A program made the position numbers and the translations under genes. A stretch of 64,000 nucleotides of DNA from Marinobacterium sp. LSUCC0821 (lineage in GTDB: Bacteria > Pseudomonadota > Gammaproteobacteria > Pseudomonadales > Balneatricaceae): assembly GCF_012848475.1 (NCBI RefSeq), contig NZ_CP051666.1, forward strand, positions 1,325,501-1,389,500. Reading direction: 5' to 3'. The notes under the pieces were generated by a model that did not search any database, was not told the origin of the DNA, and worked only from the letters and a program-made list of their open reading frames with translations. Within the stretch, counting starts at the first letter, position 1. Each line of letters starts with the position of its first letter. Below, piece after piece: positions 1 to 11,855 of the stretch.

Positions 1-1899
1 CAACTGAATTTTATCTGTGTTGAATTCAGCTACTTCGTAAGCGGTACGGGTTACGCTACGGTGCATCTTTGGTGGTTTACCAAAGAGAACACTCATAGGA
101 AGATCAACCGGCTTGTTTTCAAAATGCTTGTCGTTAAGTGTTAGGTGATGCTCTTCAGTCGACTCACCAACGATTGCATATGGGCAACGCTCACGCTCAC
201 AAATCGCTTCAAAACGAGCAAGATCAGCGGGTTTCACAGCAAGCACGTAACGCTCTTGCGCTTCGTTACACCAGATCTCAAGTGGCGCCATACCAGGCTC
301 ATCGTTATTGACGTTGCGTAGCTCGAAGTTACCGCCACGGCCACCATCTTTAACTAGTTCTGGGAATGCATTCGATAGACCACCAGCACCGACATCGTGA
401 ATAAACTCAATCGGGTTCGCTTCACCTAGCTGCCAACAACGGTCAATAACCTCCTGACAACGACGTTCCATCTCTGGGTTACCACGCTGAACAGAGGCAA
501 AATCTAGGTCAGCTGAAGAGCTACCCGACGCCATAGAAGAGGCAGCGCCGCCCCCCAAACCGATCAACATCGCTGGGCCACCCAAGCAGATCAGTTTAGA
601 ACCCACTTCGATACTATCTTTCTCTACGTGATCTGCACGGATATTACCCATACCACCAGCCAGCATGATTGGCTTGTGGTAACCACGCACCTCTTCACCA
701 GCGGCGCCGTTTACTTTCTGTTCGAAAGTACGGAAGTAACCATTGAGGTTAGGACGACCAAATTCATTGTTAAATGCTGCACCACCGATAGGACCTTCGA
801 TCATGATATCGAGTGGCGATACGATACGCTCTGGCTTACCGTACTTAGATTCCCAAGGCTGTTCGAAGCCTGGGATGTTTAGATCTGAAACAGTAAAGCC
901 CGTTAGACCCGCTTTTGGTTTCGCACCACGACCGGTTGCGCCCTCATCACGAATCTCACCACCAGAACCAGTAGCCGCACCAGAGAATGGCGCAATTGCT
1001 GTTGGGTGGTTGTGTGTCTCAACCTTCATCAGAATATGAACAGGCTCTTCAGAGTAGCCATACTGCTGGTTAGCAGGATTCGGATAGAAACGTGCTGCTG
1101 TCGAACCCTCGATAACCGCAGCATTATCTTTATAGGCCGAAAGGACCTTATCACCGGCCAACTCGTAGGTGTTTTTAATCATGCCGAACAGCGATTTCTG
1201 CTGCGCTTCACCATCAATATCCCAAGAGGCGTTAAAGATCTTGTGACGACAGTGCTCCGAGTTCGCCTGGGCAAACATCATCAACTCAACATCTACAGGG
1301 TTACGACCAAGCTCAGCAAAGGCTTCAACTAGGTAATCGATCTCATCATCTGCAAGCGCAAGACCCAAACGCTGGTTCGCTTCAACCAGCGCAGGACGGC
1401 CGCCACCAAGTGTATCAACACGGCCCATCTCACGTGGTTGTTCGTGACTGAATAGCGACTCAGCCTCTTCAATGTTTGCAAGTACCGACTCCACCATACG
1501 GTCATGGATTTCAGCTTCAACAAGCGAAAGCTCATTCGCACTAAGTGCAGCCGAGGTCGTTAAATAATATGCAACGCCACGCTCAATTCTTGATATTTCT
1601 GACAAACCACAGTTATGCACGATATCGGTCGCTTTAGAGGACCAAGGTGAAATCGTACCCGGACGAGGTACAACCAACATCGGCTGACTCGCTGGAGTCT
1701 GGACATCGGCTTTCGGTCCGTAGCGAAGGATTCGCTCTAGAACAGCGACCTGTTCTGCATTCAATTCAGTCGATAGATCTGCGAAATGAACAAACTCTGC
1801 ATAGATATCAGTCACCGCTGGAACACGCGCAGTAATTGACGAAAGTAGTTTGTCGTGACGGAAAGCAGAAAGAGCTGGAGCTCCGCGCATAACGAGCAT
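1..1899 (-). CDS. purL: Phosphoribosylformylglycinamidine synthase, N-terminal part (cut by window edge)
   Basis: PurL converts FGAR, glutamine and ATP to FGAM in purine synthesis in the cytoplasm. The frame begins [18 protein letters not shown], which matches the start of large single-chain proteobacterial PurL, and runs open to the window edge. About 633 residues are visible of a family length near 1,300. The N-terminal and first synthase domains are present, with recognisable stretches such as [20 protein letters not shown] and [16 protein letters not shown]. The C-terminal glutaminase domain lies outside the window. The ATG at 1899 fits the family start; an in-frame ATG three codons later is the alternative. 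It is divergent from mltF across a 101-bp gap. Confidence 0.97.
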   Translation of the reverse strand, partial: MLVMRGAPALSAFRHDKLLSSITARVPAVTDIYAEFVHFADLSTELNAEQVAVLERILRYGPKADVQTPASQPMLVVPRPGTISPWSSKATDIVHNCGLSEISRIERGVAYYLTTSAALSANELSLVEAEIHDRMVESVLANIEEAESLFSHEQPREMGRVDTLGGGRPALVEANQRLGLALADDEIDYLVEAFAELGRNPVDVELMMFAQANSEHCRHKIFNASWDIDGEAQQKSLFGMIKNTYELAGDKVLSAYKDNAAVIEGSTAARFYPNPANQQYGYSEEPVHILMKVETHNHPTAIAPFSGAATGSGGEIRDEGATGRGAKPKAGLTGFTVSDLNIPGFEQPWESKYGKPERIVSPLDIMIEGPIGGAAFNNEFGRPNLNGYFRTFEQKVNGAAGEEVRGYHKPIMLAGGMGNIRADHVEKDSIEVGSKLICLGGPAMLIGLGGGAASSMASGSSSADLDFASVQRGNPEMERRCQEVIDRCWQLGEANPIEFIHDVGAGGLSNAFPELVKDGGRGGNFELRNVNNDEPGMAPLEIWCNEAQERYVLAVKPADLARFEAICERERCPYAIVGESTEEHHLTLNDKHFENKPVDLPMSVLFGKPPKMHRSVTRTAYEVAEFNTDKIQL

Positions 1900-2000
1900 G
1901 GACAAGGGCCTCTTGGTGGTCCTGTAAATCAGGCGTTGGAAAACACCGAATTTTATCGCAAACTGGACCAATTAGGGAGAGCAAAAGCAGTGTAAATCAG

Positions 2001-3434
2001 ATGTTTATTCTCAGAGCAGCACCAAGATTACGACCATACATCTACATCGGCGGGATACTCTTCCTCGCTGTATGGGTAGTACTGTCTGGAATTAACCGAA
2101 AAACCGTCGTTCAACAGGTTGAGAAACGTGATTCGCTTCGTGTTGTAACACTTGCCACCCCACTCTCTATGCATCAAGAGGATGGAGAAAATTATGGCTA
2201 CGAATATCAGCTAACAAAGGAGTTTGCCGAGTTCTTAGGCGTTAAGTTGAAAATAGTCTATGCCGAAGATCGCACTCAACTTTTCCAAATCCTCGCATCA
2301 CGAAACGTCGACCTTGCAGCTGCCGCTCTTCATCACCATCCAGCGCGAACTATAGGAAAAGTCAGCAGTATCCAAATTAAAGCAACACCCGGATATCGAG
2401 ATAGCAAAACCCTGGTTATCTACCGCAAAACCCAAGGATTGAAACCTGCTCGCAAAGCCAGTGATCTAACAGATAGCTTAGTGATCGCCCTTCAGGATAG
2501 CGCTGAATCTTTACAGTTATCAGGCTTAAAAGAGAGGGCAAATATCAAAACAGATCTATTCGATGAGATCAATCATCTAGACCTCATGACACTACTGCAG
2601 AATCGTGAAGCGAATTACGCTCTAGTTCCAGAAGATCTCTTCTTGAGAGTTAGAAGTTACCACCCCGAACTCGCCATCGCCTTCAAGATAGAAGAGCCAC
2701 TTCCTGCTGTCTGGTACTTCCGTGATCAGCCGGACAAGTCTCTCGAACAGAAACTTGTTCAATTTTTTGCAAGGCCGGCAACCAAGGCACTCATCAGCAA
2801 GCTTGATAAGGATTCAACCCCAGCCAAAAATCCACTCAATTTTATTGAGAGCCACGCGTTTAGAACCGCTATAGAAGAGCGTTATGAAGAACTTGCCCCC
2901 TACTTTAAAGAGGCTGAATTAGAGAGTGGACTTGATGACCTTCTACTCGCTGCTGTTGGATATCAAGAGTCCCATTGGCGGGAGGATGCAAAATCACATA
3001 CCGGCGTTCGCGGGATCATGATGCTAACTAAAGTCACAGCAGCCGAAGTCGGAATTGATGATCGAACAGATGCTCGAGAAAGCATCTTAGGGGGCGCTCG
3101 CTACCTTGTTAAGGTCGAACAAAAAATTCCCGACAGGATACCTGAACCCGACCGTTTCTGGCTAGCCATGGCTGGATATAACATAGGATTTGGGCATCTT
3201 GAAGATGCCAGAAAGCTTGCCCAAAGAGCAGGACTAAATCCCGACAAATGGAGCGATGTCGCCAAACACCTACCGCGGTTAGAGGATAAAAAAGTAGCCG
3301 CCAAAACCACCTACGGCGAGGCGAGAGGTAGTGAAGCAGTCACCTATGTCAGCAACATCCAGCACTACCTAACTGCAATAGATACTTACATCAAACTTAA
3401 TCAATTGCGCTCGATTCACCTAGAGCCGCTTTAG
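2001..3434 (+). CDS. mltF: Membrane-bound lytic murein transglycosylase F
   Basis: MltF cleaves peptidoglycan glycan strands to 1,6-anhydromuropeptides at the periplasmic face of the outer membrane. The 477-residue product has a hydrophobic N-terminal segment (about residues 13-30), then a periplasmic solute-binding (SBP3-like) domain from about 45 to 265, then an SLT domain from about 300. The catalytic glutamate is about E323 in the AVGYQESHW motif, followed by the GVRGIMMLT motif typical of SLT family 1. The divergent purL-mltF arrangement is common in gammaproteobacteria. The 3' end overlaps the convergent tadA by 38 bp. Confidence 0.95.
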   Translation: MFILRAAPRLRPYIYIGGILFLAVWVVLSGINRKTVVQQVEKRDSLRVVTLATPLSMHQEDGENYGYEYQLTKEFAEFLGVKLKIVYAEDRTQLFQILASRNVDLAAAALHHHPARTIGKVSSIQIKATPGYRDSKTLVIYRKTQGLKPARKASDLTDSLVIALQDSAESLQLSGLKERANIKTDLFDEINHLDLMTLLQNREANYALVPEDLFLRVRSYHPELAIAFKIEEPLPAVWYFRDQPDKSLEQKLVQFFARPATKALISKLDKDSTPAKNPLNFIESHAFRTAIEERYEELAPYFKEAELESGLDDLLLAAVGYQESHWREDAKSHTGVRGIMMLTKVTAAEVGIDDRTDARESILGGARYLVKVEQKIPDRIPEPDRFWLAMAGYNIGFGHLEDARKLAQRAGLNPDKWSDVAKHLPRLEDKKVAAKTTYGEARGSEAVTYVSNIQHYLTAIDTYIKLNQLRSIHLEPL

Positions 3435-3924
3435 CTTGACGCTTCTGCTCACGGCGCATCTTAAAGAAGTTACTGAGTAGCTCACTGGATTCATCCGCTA
3501 AGACACCAGCGGTTACTTCTGCTCTATGATTTAACCAAGGCTGAGAAAAGAATTGATCTCGACTCTCCGCTACCCCTGCCTTAGGCTCAGTAGCACCGTA
3601 AACAACTCGACCAACACGTGCGTGAATCATCGCACCAGAGCACATCGAGCAAGGCTCCAAGGTGACATATAACGTTGCATCCACTAGCCGGTAATTGTTC
3701 AGCGTACGACTCGCCTCTCGCATAGCCACTATCTCTGCATGCGCGGTTGCATCCTGAGTCGTAATAGGCTGATTATACCCGCGACCTACAATCTCATTTT
3801 GATAGACAACCACCGCACCCACTGGCACCTCACCAACAGCCGCAGCTTGCTGAGCCAGTAACAGCGCTTCGCGCATCCAGTGTTCGTCAGAGTAGTCCAA
3901 ACTTTTAATCCTCAACTCAATCAC
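3397..3924 (-). CDS. tadA: tRNA-specific adenosine-34 deaminase
   Basis: TadA converts wobble A34 of tRNA-Arg(ACG) to inosine. The zinc-deaminase signature is clear: H62-A-E64 in TAHAEIVAM supplies a zinc ligand and the proton-shuttle glutamate, and P91-C-S-M-C95 supplies the two cysteine ligands. At 175 codons it is close to family length. The start is uncertain. The longest frame opens with GTG at 3924; a TTG eight codons in follows a GAGG sequence and would also give a normal protein, and the first ATG is residue 17. The gene converges on and overlaps the mltF 3' end. Confidence 0.95.
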   Translation of the reverse strand: MIELRIKSLDYSDEHWMREALLLAQQAAAVGEVPVGAVVVYQNEIVGRGYNQPITTQDATAHAEIVAMREASRTLNNYRLVDATLYVTLEPCSMCSGAMIHARVGRVVYGATEPKAGVAESRDQFFSQPWLNHRAEVTAGVLADESSELLSNFFKMRREQKRQAKAALGESSAID

Positions 3925-3947
3925 GACAGTCTACCATTTGGACATAA

Positions 3948-3973
3948 AAAAACCGCACAGCGTGCGGTTCTCT
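3948..3973 (-). terminator. Rho-independent terminator
   Basis: Read on the minus strand, ACCGCACGCTGTGCGGT forms a tight GC-rich hairpin followed by a run of seven T. It sits just downstream of the small winged-helix gene and separates it from tadA. Confidence 0.85.
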
Positions 3974-3986
3974 TAGTCAGCACTAA

Positions 3987-4289
3987 TTACTCAGCTTTGA
4001 GCTGGTAAGTAGAGCTACGTGGACCATCAATACGCTTAATCAACGCAAGATCTTCAAGCTTCTTCAGCGACTTGAAGAATTGTGAGCGTGATACAATAAT
4101 CCCTTTTCTGTCGATCATGTCAGCAAAGGTCTCATAGCTAAGCGATGAGCGCGCTGTGTTTTGATCGGCAACTTCCCAAAGCATGTTAAGAACCTGACGG
4201 TCTGACTCGGTCAGACTGTCTAAGCCAAGCTCACGCGAGGTTGAATCGATAAGTTTAATTAAACCTAAGTAAAATTTTAGAGTGCTCAT
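3987..4289 (-). CDS. Small winged-helix (MarR-like) DNA-binding protein
   Basis: I do not recognise a named family. The 100-residue product looks like a single winged helix-turn-helix: a helical N-terminus (MSTLKFYLGLIKLID), then SYETFADMIDRKGIIVSRSQ with a typical recognition-helix pattern and LKKLEDLALIKRID as the wing region. The start is the ATG at 4289, which has a strong AGGAG eight bases upstream; an ATG eight codons earlier has no ribosome binding site. It is a monocistronic unit with its own terminator. A regulator, or a replication- or plasmid-type wHTH protein, are both possible. Confidence 0.75.
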   Translation of the reverse strand: MSTLKFYLGLIKLIDSTSRELGLDSLTESDRQVLNMLWEVADQNTARSSLSYETFADMIDRKGIIVSRSQFFKSLKKLEDLALIKRIDGPRSSTYQLKAE

Positions 4290-4430
4290 AGCCGCTCCTT
4301 TTGAATTTTTCATATTCTAGCCTAGTACATATTAATGAAATTGCTAGTTCATGAAGCAATATTAGTATAATCCGATAGAATACCCAAGAAATTAACCAAC
4401 TAATTTAATCGGATTTGACGTTTTAGTCAG

Positions 4431-5003
4431 TTAATCCACGATACCGGCTTTGCGTGACACATACCTTAAAACAGATTGCCTAAATATCATCAGTATCGCC
4501 AAGGCAAGCAAGGTGCCCAACATATCACCTAACACATAGCGAAAAGCTAGTAGGGACACCCCATTACCTTCGTGATACACAGCATTAACTAGTCCATTCA
4601 ACATAGAGCTCACCAATGCGACCGCAATCACCAAGCGCACCATACTGAGACGATAGTCATCGTTAAGGGATATTGATGAGAGTAGTTGGCGACCCATCAG
4701 AAAGTTAAATACCAGCAACGGCAGCAACATCACGATAGAGCCTGAAAAAGCGGACCAAAGCGCTCTTTCGATTGGAAGTGAGAGGAACATATCAGTGGCA
4801 AAGTGCGCCAGGGCGATAGCAAAGAGTGCCGGCAGTCCACCAATCACGACGGCGATCGCTTTAATACCGTGCGGGATGAAGAGCAAACTGACCGACCCGA
4901 CATCTAAGTTTTCTAACAAATAAGACTCAGCAGGCCAAATAAGCTGAAATTGAATTAAGAAAGCGATGATCAAAATAGAGAAAACAAAACTAAAAATATG
5001 CAC
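4431..5003 (-). CDS. Hypothetical integral membrane protein (MASE1-like character)
   Basis: The 190-residue product is mostly hydrophobic, with about five membrane segments (roughly residues 3-21, 39-68, 84-104, 119-140 and 151-172). A PHGIKAIAVVIGG loop resembles the conserved region of MASE1-type sensor membrane domains, but no signalling domain follows. The start is GTG at 5003 with GAGG about ten bases upstream. It lies 26 bp after the NnrU-family gene on the same strand and may be co-transcribed with it. Function unknown. Confidence 0.7.
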   Translation of the reverse strand: MHIFSFVFSILIIAFLIQFQLIWPAESYLLENLDVGSVSLLFIPHGIKAIAVVIGGLPALFAIALAHFATDMFLSLPIERALWSAFSGSIVMLLPLLVFNFLMGRQLLSSISLNDDYRLSMVRLVIAVALVSSMLNGLVNAVYHEGNGVSLLAFRYVLGDMLGTLLALAILMIFRQSVLRYVSRKAGIVD

Positions 5004-5029
5004 AACCTAGCCCTCAATTAGCCACTTAA

Positions 5030-5575
5030 TCAACCAAAGACTGGGTAGCCCATCTGAAGGTGCAGCCATGCCACAGCACCAAAGGCCCCAACAGCTAAGA
5101 GAATAGCGGCAATCTCTTTAAACCAAGAGAATTGAACAACTGGCTTTTCAGGTTTGGCCGTGCGATTGATCACTATTACGCTGATCAGCGCCCAAGCAAA
5201 CAGTCCACCAAAGAGCACGAAAGAGGCGACATCGCCGTTTACCAACAGGTGTGCAATCGCCCAGGTTTTAACCGCAGTGAAAACTAGATGGCGCATCTTT
5301 CCAGCTAAGGCACTTCGCACTAGCGCAACCGACATCAGATAGAACGCAAGCAGCACTAGCAGGTTATTGATACCTACGAGCGCTGGCGAGCGACCCCAAA
5401 AGACCGTATTTTCAGCTGAAGAGTAGCCAATCGTCATCATTGTGATTGAGATCACAACGGCTATTCCTACAATCGCACGTCCAACCCAGCCTAGGGATGC
5501 ACGGAAATTAGGAGCTACTCGTCTAAAGAGGTGAGCAACAATCCACAACACAACACCTGCAACTAACAAAAACAT
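5030..5575 (-). CDS. NnrU family membrane protein
   Basis: The 181-residue protein has about five membrane segments. The KTWAIAHLLVNGDVASFVLFGG stretch (about residues 103-124, quoted only by its ends KTWAIAHLL and FVLFGG) is the hallmark of the NnrU family, which is linked to nitric oxide reductase expression in denitrifiers but is also widespread in other bacteria. No denitrification genes are nearby, so the nitrogen-oxide role should not be assumed. ATG at 5575 has GGAG seven bases upstream. It precedes the hypothetical membrane protein on the same strand. Confidence 0.88.
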   Translation of the reverse strand: MFLLVAGVVLWIVAHLFRRVAPNFRASLGWVGRAIVGIAVVISITMMTIGYSSAENTVFWGRSPALVGINNLLVLLAFYLMSVALVRSALAGKMRHLVFTAVKTWAIAHLLVNGDVASFVLFGGLFAWALISVIVINRTAKPEKPVVQFSWFKEIAAILLAVGAFGAVAWLHLQMGYPVFG

Positions 5576-5624
5576 AAATTACTCCAATTCTTTCTATTCA
5601 CGCTTTAACAACAATCTAAAACAA

Positions 5625-7145
5625 TTAAACCTTCACCATCGGACGACCCGGCTCACTCCACTTAACGTGGTATTTACCATCCTGACGATCTACACGCTCA
5701 AAAGTGTGTGCACCAAAGAAATCTCGTTGCCCTTGCAGAAGATTTGCCGGCAACACCTCTGTGCGGTAAGAGTCATAGTAGGCAAGTGCAGAGCTAATAG
5801 CGCCTGCAGGAATACCCGCCAATACTGCCTGCGCAACTACAGAGCGCCAGTTAGACTGATACTGCCCAACCTGTTCAGCAAAGAACGGATCCATAAGCAG
5901 GCTGTGCAAATTTGGATTGCGCTCAAAAGCATCTGCAATCGGCTGCAAAAAGACCGCACGGATAATACAGCCTGCACGCCAAATCTTAGCGATAGAGGAG
6001 AAGTTGAGATTCCAACCATGCTCTTTGGCGGCCATCTGCATAAGCTGAAAACCCTGTGCATAGGCACAAATTTTCGCGCAATAGAGTGCGTCGTGAAGTT
6101 GCTCTACCATCTCGGCACGGCTAGCCGTAATGCCATTACCAGCAGGCCCTGGAAGGAGTTTAGAAGCCTCAAGACGGACATCTTTCAAAGTCGAAAGTGC
6201 ACGAGCGAATACGGCGTTAGTTATGGTCGGTGCTGGTGTTCCAATCTGCAAACTACTTACAGCAGTCCAAAGCCCGGTACCCTTCTGACCCGCCTTATCA
6301 AGAATAATATCAACGAGCGGCAGACCCGTCTCTTGATCTACTTCATCAAGCACTTCTGCACTTATTTCAATTAGGTAGGAGTGCAAAGGACCGCTATTCC
6401 AATCTCTGAAGACTGCAGCGATCTCAGCTGGCGTCATCGACATCGCGTGACGCATAAGATGGTACACCTCACAGATGAGCTGCATATCTGCGTACTCAAT
6501 GCCATTGTGAACCATTTTCACATAGTGGCCAGAGCCTGAGTCACCAATATAGGCAGCACAGGGCTCACCCTCTTTAACTGGATTTCCAGGTTCGCGACGT
6601 TCAATCGGCAATCCTGTCGCTGTATCAACTTTTGCTGCGATCGATTCAAGCACAGGGCGCAGACGCGTCCACGCATAGGGGTCACCTGATGGCATTAGCG
6701 CAGGACCAAAGCGCGCACCCTCTTCACCACCAGAGACAGCAGTCGAGAAGAAGATAAAGCTGCCGGCGTAGTTTTTCTCACGATCGCGAGTATCGGTCCA
6801 AAGCGAGTTACCTGTATCAACCACGATATCATCTGCACTAATACCGGCATCAATCAGCTTATGACAGACATGATCAACAGGATCGCCCGCAGGCACAGAG
6901 ACAAAGATAATTCGCGGAGAAACGGTATGCGCTAGAAGTTCTGTGTAAGAGGAGCAGCCCTGAATGCGCGGTTCACCCTTAGGGTTTTCTGCACGATCCT
7001 GCGCAATCGCATCATTCACCTTGCCACTATCAAGATCGAATACAGCAAGGTTGTAGCCGTTATCAGCAAGGTTTAGGGCTAGGTTTTTACCCATTACACC
7101 CATACCGATAAAACCTAAATGCGCTAATGACTTTTCAACAGACAT
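5625..7145 (-). CDS. gnd: 6-Phosphogluconate dehydrogenase, decarboxylating
   Basis: Gnd oxidatively decarboxylates 6-phosphogluconate to ribulose 5-phosphate with NADP in the pentose phosphate pathway. The 506-residue protein starts with a Rossmann motif (GFIGMGVMGKNLALN). The family catalytic segment GSGHYVKMVHNGIEYADMQ carries the lysine and the histidine-asparagine pair. The C-terminal domain ends with the GAHTFERVD and YHVKW motifs. It is somewhat longer than the E. coli enzyme, with an insertion around the ERREPGNPVKEGEP loop. It is downstream of guaA on the same strand but separated from it by a terminator. Confidence 0.96.
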   Translation of the reverse strand: MSVEKSLAHLGFIGMGVMGKNLALNLADNGYNLAVFDLDSGKVNDAIAQDRAENPKGEPRIQGCSSYTELLAHTVSPRIIFVSVPAGDPVDHVCHKLIDAGISADDIVVDTGNSLWTDTRDREKNYAGSFIFFSTAVSGGEEGARFGPALMPSGDPYAWTRLRPVLESIAAKVDTATGLPIERREPGNPVKEGEPCAAYIGDSGSGHYVKMVHNGIEYADMQLICEVYHLMRHAMSMTPAEIAAVFRDWNSGPLHSYLIEISAEVLDEVDQETGLPLVDIILDKAGQKGTGLWTAVSSLQIGTPAPTITNAVFARALSTLKDVRLEASKLLPGPAGNGITASRAEMVEQLHDALYCAKICAYAQGFQLMQMAAKEHGWNLNFSSIAKIWRAGCIIRAVFLQPIADAFERNPNLHSLLMDPFFAEQVGQYQSNWRSVVAQAVLAGIPAGAISSALAYYDSYRTEVLPANLLQGQRDFFGAHTFERVDRQDGKYHVKWSEPGRPMVKV

Positions 7146-7168
7146 AAAAGAGCCCCATTAGAATCGTA

Positions 7169-7192
7169 AAATGCCCGCAATAGCGGGCATTT
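7169..7192 (-). terminator. Rho-independent terminator after guaA
   Basis: On the minus strand AAATGCCCGCTATTGCGGGCATTTT forms a perfect GC-rich hairpin ending in T residues, located directly after the guaA stop and before gnd. Confidence 0.85.
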
Positions 7193-7208
7193 GAAAGAAG
7201 TTAAAGCG

Positions 7209-8789
7209 TTATTCCCACTCAATGGTAGCAGGTGGTTTGCTTGATACGTCATAGGTCACACGCGATACCTGTGGAATCTCGTTTATGATTCGACCAGATA
7301 CAGTTTCAAGTAACTCGTACGGCAGGTGAGCCCAACGCGCGGTCATGAAGTCAATTGTTTCAACGGCACGCAGTGCGATAACCCACTCATAACGACGACC
7401 ATCACCAACTACACCTACAGATTTAACCGGTAGGAACACAGCAAATGCCTGGCTTGTTTTATGGTACCAATCCGCTTTGTGAAGCTCTTCAATAAAGATT
7501 GCATCCGCTTCACGCAGAATATCAGCGTACTCTTTCTTGATTTCGCCGAGGATACGCACACCCAGACCAGGGCCTGGGAATGGGTGACGGTAAACCATGT
7601 CGTATGGGAGCCCAAGCTCAAGACCAATTTTACGCACTTCATCTTTGAAAAGTTCACGCAGTGGCTCAACCAATTCAAAAGCCATATCTTCAGGAAGACC
7701 ACCTACGTTATGGTGAGATTTGATAACGTGTGCTTTACCTGTTTTAGATGCCGCAGATTCGATTACGTCTGGGTAGATAGTACCCTGTGCAAGGAAGGTA
7801 CAGTCCGTTAGCTTAGAGGCCTCTTCATCAAATACTTCAATGAAGGTGTTACCGATAATCTTACGTTTTTTCTCTGGGTCAGACTCATCTTTAAGACGAC
7901 CAAGGAATAGCTCTTCAGAGTCAGCACGGATAACACGAACACCCATGTTATCTGCGAACATCTTCATCACCTGATCACCTTCGTTCTTACGAAGCAGACC
8001 GTTATCAACGAATACACATGTCAACTGATCGCCAATTGCTTTATGAAGAAGCGCTGCAACAACAGATGAGTCAACACCGCCAGATAGACCAAGAAGAACC
8101 TTCTTATTACCCACCTGAGCCTGAACACGCTCAGTCATATCTTTAATGATATTTGCAGCAGTCCAAAGTGCTTCAGTACCACAAATTTCACGCACAAAAC
8201 GCTCAAGCACACGCAGACCTTGTTTAGTATGAGTCACTTCTGGGTGGAACTGAACGCCGTAAAGGTTACGCGATGGATCACACATTGCAGCAATAGGAGC
8301 AGAGTCTGTTGCAGCGATGATGCTAAAGCCGTTTGGCAACTCAACCACCTTGTCACCGTGGCTCATCCAAACATCCATCGACATCACGCCGTTATTGGCG
8401 ATGTGATCTTCAATACCTTCAAGAAGACGACTTGGGCTATCCGCTAAACGAACACGTGCATAACCAAACTCACGCTCATCTGAGCTAGCAACCTTACCAC
8501 CAAGCTGCTCTGCCATAGTCTGCATGCCGTAACAGATACCCAGTACCGGCACACCCATCTCAAAAACACACTGTGGTGCACGTGGTGAATCGAGTTCAGT
8601 CACAGACTCAGGACCACCCGCAAGGATGATACCTTTAGGGTTAAATGCGCGAATTTCCGCTTCATCCATATCCCATGCATAGATCTCAGAGTAGACACCG
8701 ATCTCACGAACACGACGAGCAATTAGCTGCGTGTACTGAGAACCGAAATCTAAAATCAAAATACGTTGTGAATGAATATCTTGGCTCAT
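7209..8789 (-). CDS. guaA: GMP synthase (glutamine-hydrolysing)
   Basis: GuaA aminates XMP to GMP using glutamine and ATP. The N-terminal class I glutaminase domain shows [16 protein letters not shown], the nucleophile motif GICYGMQTM and the FHPEVTHT histidine-glutamate pair. The ATP-pyrophosphatase P-loop [12 protein letters not shown] follows, then the dimerisation domain, ending ATIEWE as in the family. The ATG at 8789 ([18 protein letters not shown]) is chosen because it gives the usual 526 residues and has GGAG upstream; the frame extends 12 codons further. It follows guaB on the same strand, with a terminator-like hairpin between them. Confidence 0.98.
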   Translation of the reverse strand: MSQDIHSQRILILDFGSQYTQLIARRVREIGVYSEIYAWDMDEAEIRAFNPKGIILAGGPESVTELDSPRAPQCVFEMGVPVLGICYGMQTMAEQLGGKVASSDEREFGYARVRLADSPSRLLEGIEDHIANNGVMSMDVWMSHGDKVVELPNGFSIIAATDSAPIAAMCDPSRNLYGVQFHPEVTHTKQGLRVLERFVREICGTEALWTAANIIKDMTERVQAQVGNKKVLLGLSGGVDSSVVAALLHKAIGDQLTCVFVDNGLLRKNEGDQVMKMFADNMGVRVIRADSEELFLGRLKDESDPEKKRKIIGNTFIEVFDEEASKLTDCTFLAQGTIYPDVIESAASKTGKAHVIKSHHNVGGLPEDMAFELVEPLRELFKDEVRKIGLELGLPYDMVYRHPFPGPGLGVRILGEIKKEYADILREADAIFIEELHKADWYHKTSQAFAVFLPVKSVGVVGDGRRYEWVIALRAVETIDFMTARWAHLPYELLETVSGRIINEIPQVSRVTYDVSSKPPATIEWE

Positions 8790-8823
8790 GCTCTGTGGCT
8801 CCGATGGGCTATGCCCTAAAAAC

Positions 8824-8851
8824 AAAAAATGGGACGACCTGAATCATCCCA
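8824..8851 (-). terminator. Terminator or attenuator between guaB and guaA
   Basis: On the minus strand TGGGATGATTCAGG pairs with TCGTCCCA through eight base pairs including one G-T wobble, and six T residues follow. It lies in the 88-bp guaB-guaA gap, so it should reduce read-through from guaB into guaA. Confidence 0.7.
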
Positions 8852-8877
8852 CTTATCTTACTTAAATTCTTTCCAAA

Positions 8878-10377
<1,500 letters not shown>

Positions 10378-10505
10378 TTAGCCCAACATAATACTAAAAA
10401 GTGCACTTTTTATCAATCGAAAGTCGCATACTAAATACTCCTTTTTCGGCAACGTAAAAATGATTTTCTCTGTTCAAAAATAGCGACAAACGATAGGATT
10501 AAGTC

Positions 10506-11855
10506 ATGAACTTTTCGGCCCCACAACGCAGTAACGCAATCGCAGTTAGCGAACTCAACCGTCAGGTTAAATCTCTACTTGAGAGCTCATTCCTATCCAT
10601 TCGAGTTGTCGGTGAAATTAGCAATCTAGCGCGCCCATCTTCCGGCCATTGGTACTTCACACTGAAAGACCAAAACGCCCAGGTGCGCTGCGCCATGTTT
10701 CGTGGCAACAATCTACGAGTAGGATTCAGTCCCAAAGAGGGTGACCAAGTCGTTATCACCGCTAAGGTGAGTCTTTTTGAAGGTCGTGGTGACTACCAAC
10801 TCATCTGTAGCGCTATGGAGCAAGATGGCGCGGGCCAGTTGCAACTGCTGTTTGAGCAGTTAAAAGCTAAACTCCAAGCTGAGGGTCTATTTGCCCCAGA
10901 GCGCAAACAACCCATCCCAAAGCACCCTAAAGCTATTGGCGTAGTCACCTCTCCAACCGGGGCTGCCGTACATGACATTCTCTCCGTACTAAAACGCCGC
11001 TACCCAGGCCTTCCTGTTCGCATCTATCCAACAGCTGTCCAGGGTGCAGAAGCTGCAGAACAGATCTGCCGTGCTATTGAGCTGGCTCATCGTGACAATC
11101 AAGTGGATGTTCTCATCGTAGGTCGCGGGGGCGGTTCGCTCGAGGATCTTTGGCCATTCAACGAAGAGAGTGTTGCACGCGCAATTGCTAACGCTAGGTT
11201 GCCGATCGTTTCAGCAGTTGGACATGAGGTGGACTACTCGATTGCCGACCTAGTCGCTGATCTACGTGCACCCACCCCCTCTGCAGCAGCAGAGCTGTTA
11301 AGCCAAAATGGAGAAGAGATCCTCGCTCAACTCAATCGCGCCGAACGCTCACTACTACAACGCATTCAATGGCAGTTAGATCGCCAGCTACAAGCAGTAA
11401 GACATCTGAGTCAGCGCTTGCGTCACCCAGGTGAACGCTTAAGAGAGCAAGCTCAGCGACTCGATCAATTAGAGATGCGAACGACTGCAGCTATCAAAAG
11501 GCAATTTCGCGATGAACGATATGAGACAGCGCAATTAATCCAGAGACTCCTCAAAGCCAACCCTTCACGGCGAATTCAGGATAACCAGGATAGAGTGGAA
11601 CGGATTTGTCAGCAGATCACCCGCACAGCTAACGAGCTGATAGAGCGCAAACGTCTGCTACTGGCTAAACAGGTAGCACAATTGGATGCCATAAGCCCCC
11701 TAGCAACCTTGCAGCGCGGCTATGCCCTAGTGACAACTGAGTCCGGTGAAGTTGTCAGAGATAGCAGCCAATTAACGGTGGACCAAAACGTCAAAGTACA
11801 AGTTAAAAACGGTCGTTTCAGTGCGACCGTGATTGAAACGGAGCAGTCCGAATGA
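10506..11855 (+). CDS. xseA: Exodeoxyribonuclease VII large subunit
   Basis: XseA is the catalytic large subunit of exonuclease VII, which degrades single-stranded DNA together with XseB. The 449-residue product has an OB-fold domain at about residues 14-110 ([20 protein letters not shown]), the central nuclease domain with the [16 protein letters not shown] motif, and a long helical C-terminal region. The ATG has AGGA nine bases upstream. xseB is not in the window. Its stop overlaps the start of the M23 peptidase gene (ATGA), so the two are translationally coupled. Confidence 0.97.
   Translation: MNFSAPQRSNAIAVSELNRQVKSLLESSFLSIRVVGEISNLARPSSGHWYFTLKDQNAQVRCAMFRGNNLRVGFSPKEGDQVVITAKVSLFEGRGDYQLICSAMEQDGAGQLQLLFEQLKAKLQAEGLFAPERKQPIPKHPKAIGVVTSPTGAAVHDILSVLKRRYPGLPVRIYPTAVQGAEAAEQICRAIELAHRDNQVDVLIVGRGGGSLEDLWPFNEESVARAIANARLPIVSAVGHEVDYSIADLVADLRAPTPSAAAELLSQNGEEILAQLNRAERSLLQRIQWQLDRQLQAVRHLSQRLRHPGERLREQAQRLDQLEMRTTAAIKRQFRDERYETAQLIQRLLKANPSRRIQDNQDRVERICQQITRTANELIERKRLLLAKQVAQLDAISPLATLQRGYALVTTESGEVVRDSSQLTVDQNVKVQVKNGRFSATVIETEQSE

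Noticed and set aside
743-1835. Several plus-strand open frames in the first 1.9 kb
   Set aside because: They are antisense to purL, which is open and conserved on the minus strand throughout.
5667-6374. A 235-codon open frame on the plus strand
   Set aside because: It lies opposite gnd, whose protein is clearly conserved; the plus-strand translation has no family features.
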